From Chamaea fasciata (lineage: Eukaryota > Chordata > Aves > Passeriformes > Sylviidae): a DNA stretch of 64,000 nt. Shown here piece by piece: positions 60,001 to 64,000 of this stretch (position 1 is its first letter; the number at the start of each line of letters is the position of its first letter). Under the pieces are notes generated by a model that worked only from the letters and a program-made list of their open reading frames with translations, did no database searches and was not told the origin of the DNA. A program made the translations under genes and the position numbers. The DNA is taken from the NCBI GenBank assembly GCA_029207755.1, contig JARCOQ010000008.1, forward strand, positions 29,935,021 to 29,999,020. Direction: 5' to 3'.

Positions 60001-63000
60001 ACACTTAAATCGGCTATTGTCAATTGATGTTATCTAAATATTCATAAACACAAGCAAAAGCCTGTGTGGACCACCAGACTCAAGAAGCAATGGCCAGTAG
60101 TTTAAAGTCTAGCTGGCAAACAATTAAAAGTGGTGCAATTCAGCAGCCCTGAATGACATCTTCTAACTTTGAAGCTTTGAGCAGGAGGCTGAGCAGGAGG
60201 ATTAGAGATTCCCCAGAGGCCCATCTCAACCCAAATTCTTCTATAAATCTTGAACACAGAGAAACTAAGCAAAAACACCCTTACATTAAAATTGAGGCAT
60301 AAGACACCAGGAAGATTTAAACTCTAAATAAGAAAGCACACACATTAACTACCTATGACTATGACCATATATTAAGAGAGCAGGACTACTTTCTTCTTTG
60401 GTGCTTTAAGGGAGCAGCGATTCCCAGATAAGGAATTATTCAAAAGTGCTCCTTTTCATCATGCAGTGAGTATGAGGTATTACTCATTTGGCACTCGTAC
60501 TCTAATAATGAGCTCCCTTGTGGTTTTCTTGTGCTTGCTATGGACATTTATGAAGGAGTTGTGTACTGAACAGTTAGAGGACAAAAACATTATCATTCCA
60601 TTTGGATACAGGGAACTGAGGCACAATGAATTTTCTGCCTCTCTACTTTTGAGACAGATGCAGTCCAATTTTTATTTTATTCATACATTCAAATCATGGG
60701 TTCTGCTTATTTCAGCTGCAACTGTGACCCTGCAAAAGTTTCACAAAATCAGAGCCAACTGTTCCAAAAACAGTCCTCCAAGAAAAAGAGAAACACAGTT
60801 AGTTTCACCAGGGAAAGCCAGTTTGAATAATATATGACTATTACCACAAAGGAAGTCAGAGCCAGGGTCAGAAACCAGCTCCTTTATACAGCATCCTGCA
60901 GTTCTGCCCGGCAGATCTCTCGCTTCCTGATACATCTCCATGCAGCGACAGTAAGCAACTTTCTCGGTGCATAACAGGCTCTTTGGGAAACTAATTTGAC
61001 AATATCTACACATTAACCAAGATTTCAAATATTTCCAGCCTCACTGAAAACTCTAGAATTCACAAGCAAGAAAGCAAAAAAAGAAAAAATGTTTATCCAC
61101 AGCAGAAAGGTCCAAAGCAGGCTGTCAAATACAAGATTGGCAGTTTAACATACACAAAGGAACAGCATTTCTCCCAGCCAGCTTCAGCCTGCCCTCCCCT
61201 CCCATTTCAGCATGAAACAAACAGAAGAGAAAATCTGAAAAGGTGTAAGCTTTGAAAGCACCCTAAGAAGAAAGCTGTCTGGCAGCATTGCCAGCAGGCA
61301 GCGATCCCCTACAAGAATTCATCAGGGCTGGCAGGTGATCAGAGGGCAAGTCAAGGCAAGGTCTGTAAGTAAACAGGGGTCACTGCACTTGTGCCTTCAT
61401 TTTCACAGTATGATGAGTACAGCACAGGAACCTTCCCAGGATAACATAACAGCAGCAGCTGGTGCTTTCTGCTTCTGCATTAAGCAATGTGATTAGGTCA
61501 GGCACATGCAGTTTGTTTTTCATCTCCTCTCTGGGGAGAGAATGTGTGCGGCACAGCATGATGTTGATGTTGTACTCCACTTAATTAACTCTCTGCTACA
61601 TAATTACATTAGAAAAGGTGAAGTTGAAAAATACTCTTTGCACTTAGTGAAGGATAGACATTTGTAACAGCCATTAACTCCTGCAGAAATCTATTTCACG
61701 GACGGCACAAATTATTTCATATTTAGACACTACTCAAAAACTGGTGCTTCTTCTTAATTCATCTTAATTTGAACTCCAAGTGAACATCCCACTGTGAACA
61801 TCAGTACACTGGATGCCAGAAGCAACTCCCCCATGTGGCACCCTGTCTGTCCAACACAGAGAGGCTCTGAGAACCAAGAGAGGGACAGTGCTCTTGATGG
61901 TCACTCACTGAGGAGCCACAGGGCTGGAGAAGGAAACCCAGACCTTGTCACCTGGCTCAGGAATTGGGCCCACATTCCCTACTAGAACATCAGTCAACAC
62001 AAAGCTCCTGTTTAAATTACCCAAACCTATTTTCCCGACTGTAATCACTTACTACCCCTCACACCAAGATTTACTTCTCTTTATTTATGACACATCTGCT
62101 CAAACACCATTTTTCCAAGTTTAAATACATTTATGAACATGAAGGGCTCACCTGCCTTTTGGGAAGTGCCTGGGGCTTTAGCAACTGTAAAATCAGTTTG
62201 GTAAAAGATGACCTTAACATTTTGAAAACATAAAATGCATCCTGAGATGGATGTAACTGGCTGATCATTTTTAACATGAGCTCCTTGTCTATTCTAATGA
62301 GCAAATTACATAAAGCGCAGAATTTCTAAATTAGTGTTAGGAGCATGATATACTCTTTAAGAAAAGAGTCAAATGAGGATAAAGAAATTCAGGCACCAGG
62401 TTTTTCAGCCAGTTTCCTCCAGCATATCAAACAAATGTGACAGTGTTCCTAACTTGATTTTTAGTAATAAAAAGGAACACACAAAATTGCAGAAATAAAT
62501 TCTGAATTTCACAGCAACCACTTGAGAAAATCATCTCTTCAGCACTCCAAAACACACCTCAAAAAACCAGCAACAAGTCAGAAAGTGAGCAGCATGGACT
62601 TTCTGAAGGTCCTGCAGTGCTGAGGTATCTCCACACATCACCAGAAACAGAAGCAAGGAAGGTCAGGAGTCACTTTGACACAGGCTTGGCATCAGAGCCA
62701 CCAGCCAACCCAAAAGATGCCAGTACATCATCTCCCTTGGGAGCTGGCACCTCAGTGTGACAGTGCCAGTACGTTCTTATAACAGTGTTATCCTGAGGAA
62801 GTGAGGTGACCCACAAGAGCAGGGGAAAATCAAAACAGCAGAGCCCTTGCCAGAACTCCTTCCTGGGAGTGACACCACAAAATTACAGCCTCTCTCCCTC
62901 TGCAGCTGTGCACCACAAAGAAGGGAGTTACAGTTATTGATTCCAGCAAATATACACAAATTCCACCTAGAATGGCAAAGAATTTTGTTTCAAGCAACGC

Positions 63001-64000
63001 AAAAAGAAAATCCAGAACAGGGGAGGTAGGTAATATAAAGGAAGCACTAGGGGTACCACTCTTAAAGAGAACTGTCCTAGGATGACACTAACATTTTCAT
63101 GAAGGTTTGGGACATTTCTTCTACTCAGCAAGCAACAGGGAGCATAGCTTAAATTCTGGCCTGCTCTCAGGAGCCAGTTGATTAGGTCAGCTCACAGCAC
63201 CCTACTGCAGCCTAAGCAAGGATTTGATGCCCAGACAAGAACAGAGGACCACCAAGGGAAAGGCTTGCAAATCTTGTTGAACATGAGCTGCCATCACCTC
63301 CTGTACCTGTTTCTACCAAGCTGGTTCCAGCTTTAAAGACCAAACAGATGAAATTTATCCTCCCAAGATCAATCACTTCTTGGAATGTGGCCAGAAACGC
63401 AGAGAAACTAGGAACACACAGTACATCTTGCAACTAAGATTGACATTGGGACACCCCCAACACAAGGACCAGTACTGTATCAGTTTCAAGACACTTCCCT
63501 TTACTAATGCTAATTAGACCATTTTTGCAAGATAGCACGACTAAAAATCAATTGCTTCCACAACCTACCTCAGTTTCACATGCTTTGCTTCTACGTGTTT
63601 GAAGTGCAAAGCATTGTTAGTCATCCTCAACAGCAACTGGATCAAACTTAGAAACGAGCATTGCCTTTAAAACACATTTCCTACTGGATGATTTTATGAA
63701 AAAGTGTTCGTGACCATCTCAAAATGCAGAATTAAAATATATTCAGTTGTTCCAGTTACCAGTTCTTCTGTTACATTGTCACATGCTGGCCTGCTCAAAC
63801 ACAGAAGACTGAATTGAGGTCAGAACCTGTTAACTCCCCTTTTTTAGTATTTATGAAGATGCCTGCATAGTATCAGCTGAAAAAACTCTAAAACCCACAA
63901 AAGACTGACAACCATTTCACGTGTTTAAAAATTGTTATCCATTTGCATTCAATACCAAAAAACATTTAGTGTTACACTTTGGCAAAACTCTCTCTCTGCT

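Larger units (their letters stand above)
53280..64000 (-). other. OSBPL11 intron 1 (partial, continues beyond the window)
   Basis: This is more than 10.7 kb with no GC-rich, CpG-dense promoter and no exon encoding the Ser/Gly-rich ORP11 N-terminus. Human OSBPL11 has 13 exons and twelve are accounted for here. Exon 1 and the promoter therefore lie to the right. It contains a 25-nt tandem duplication at 54759 and an A-rich run at 57054-57079. Short open frames have no recognisable product. Confidence 0.8.

Noticed and set aside
1..64000. CRISPR arrays, operons, phage or plasmid modules
   Set aside because: Spliced vertebrate genes throughout; no regularly spaced repeats and no prokaryotic gene organisation.

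Overview
This is vertebrate nuclear DNA, most likely from a bird. It has long AT-leaning introns, widely spaced short exons with GT-AG splice sites, simple repeats and poly-A/poly-T tracts. I recognised no SINE arrays and no bacterial-style gene packing. Bird rather than another non-mammalian vertebrate is an inference from the low visible interspersed-repeat content and the gene content; the sequence does not prove it.

Two protein-coding genes lie tail to tail. On the + strand, exons 2-7 of a TGF-beta type II receptor paralogue (TGFBR2-like) run from 14208 to 25846. They encode a cysteine-rich ectodomain, one membrane span and a complete Ser/Thr kinase. The splice phases fit throughout, and several exon lengths match those I know for TGFBR2. 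The signal-peptide exon is not certain; one phase-compatible candidate is at 4983-5055. On the - strand, exons 2-13 of OSBPL11 (ORP11, oxysterol-binding-protein-related protein 11) run from 53279 down to 31059. They encode the PH domain, a linker and the whole lipid-transfer (ORD) domain with its EQVSHHPP signature. Exon 1 and the promoter lie beyond the right edge, so 53280-64000 is intron 1.

Layout: 1-14207 is upstream sequence and/or intron 1 of the receptor gene, with a (TG)25 repeat and a pair of AP-1 sites. 14208-25846 is the receptor gene, followed by a short AU-rich 3' UTR. About 26.3-29.4 kb is the convergent intergenic interval. About 29.4-31.06 kb is the probable OSBPL11 3' UTR. 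31059-53279 holds the OSBPL11 coding exons. 53280-64000 is OSBPL11 intron 1.

The two genes have no obvious functional link: one is a cell-surface cytokine receptor, the other a lipid exchanger at ER-Golgi/endosome contacts. The most notable observations are the receptor paralogue itself, its GC-AG intron placed just after the DFG motif, and the strong base-composition contrast between the neighbours. No tRNA, rRNA, CRISPR array or intact transposon was recognised.
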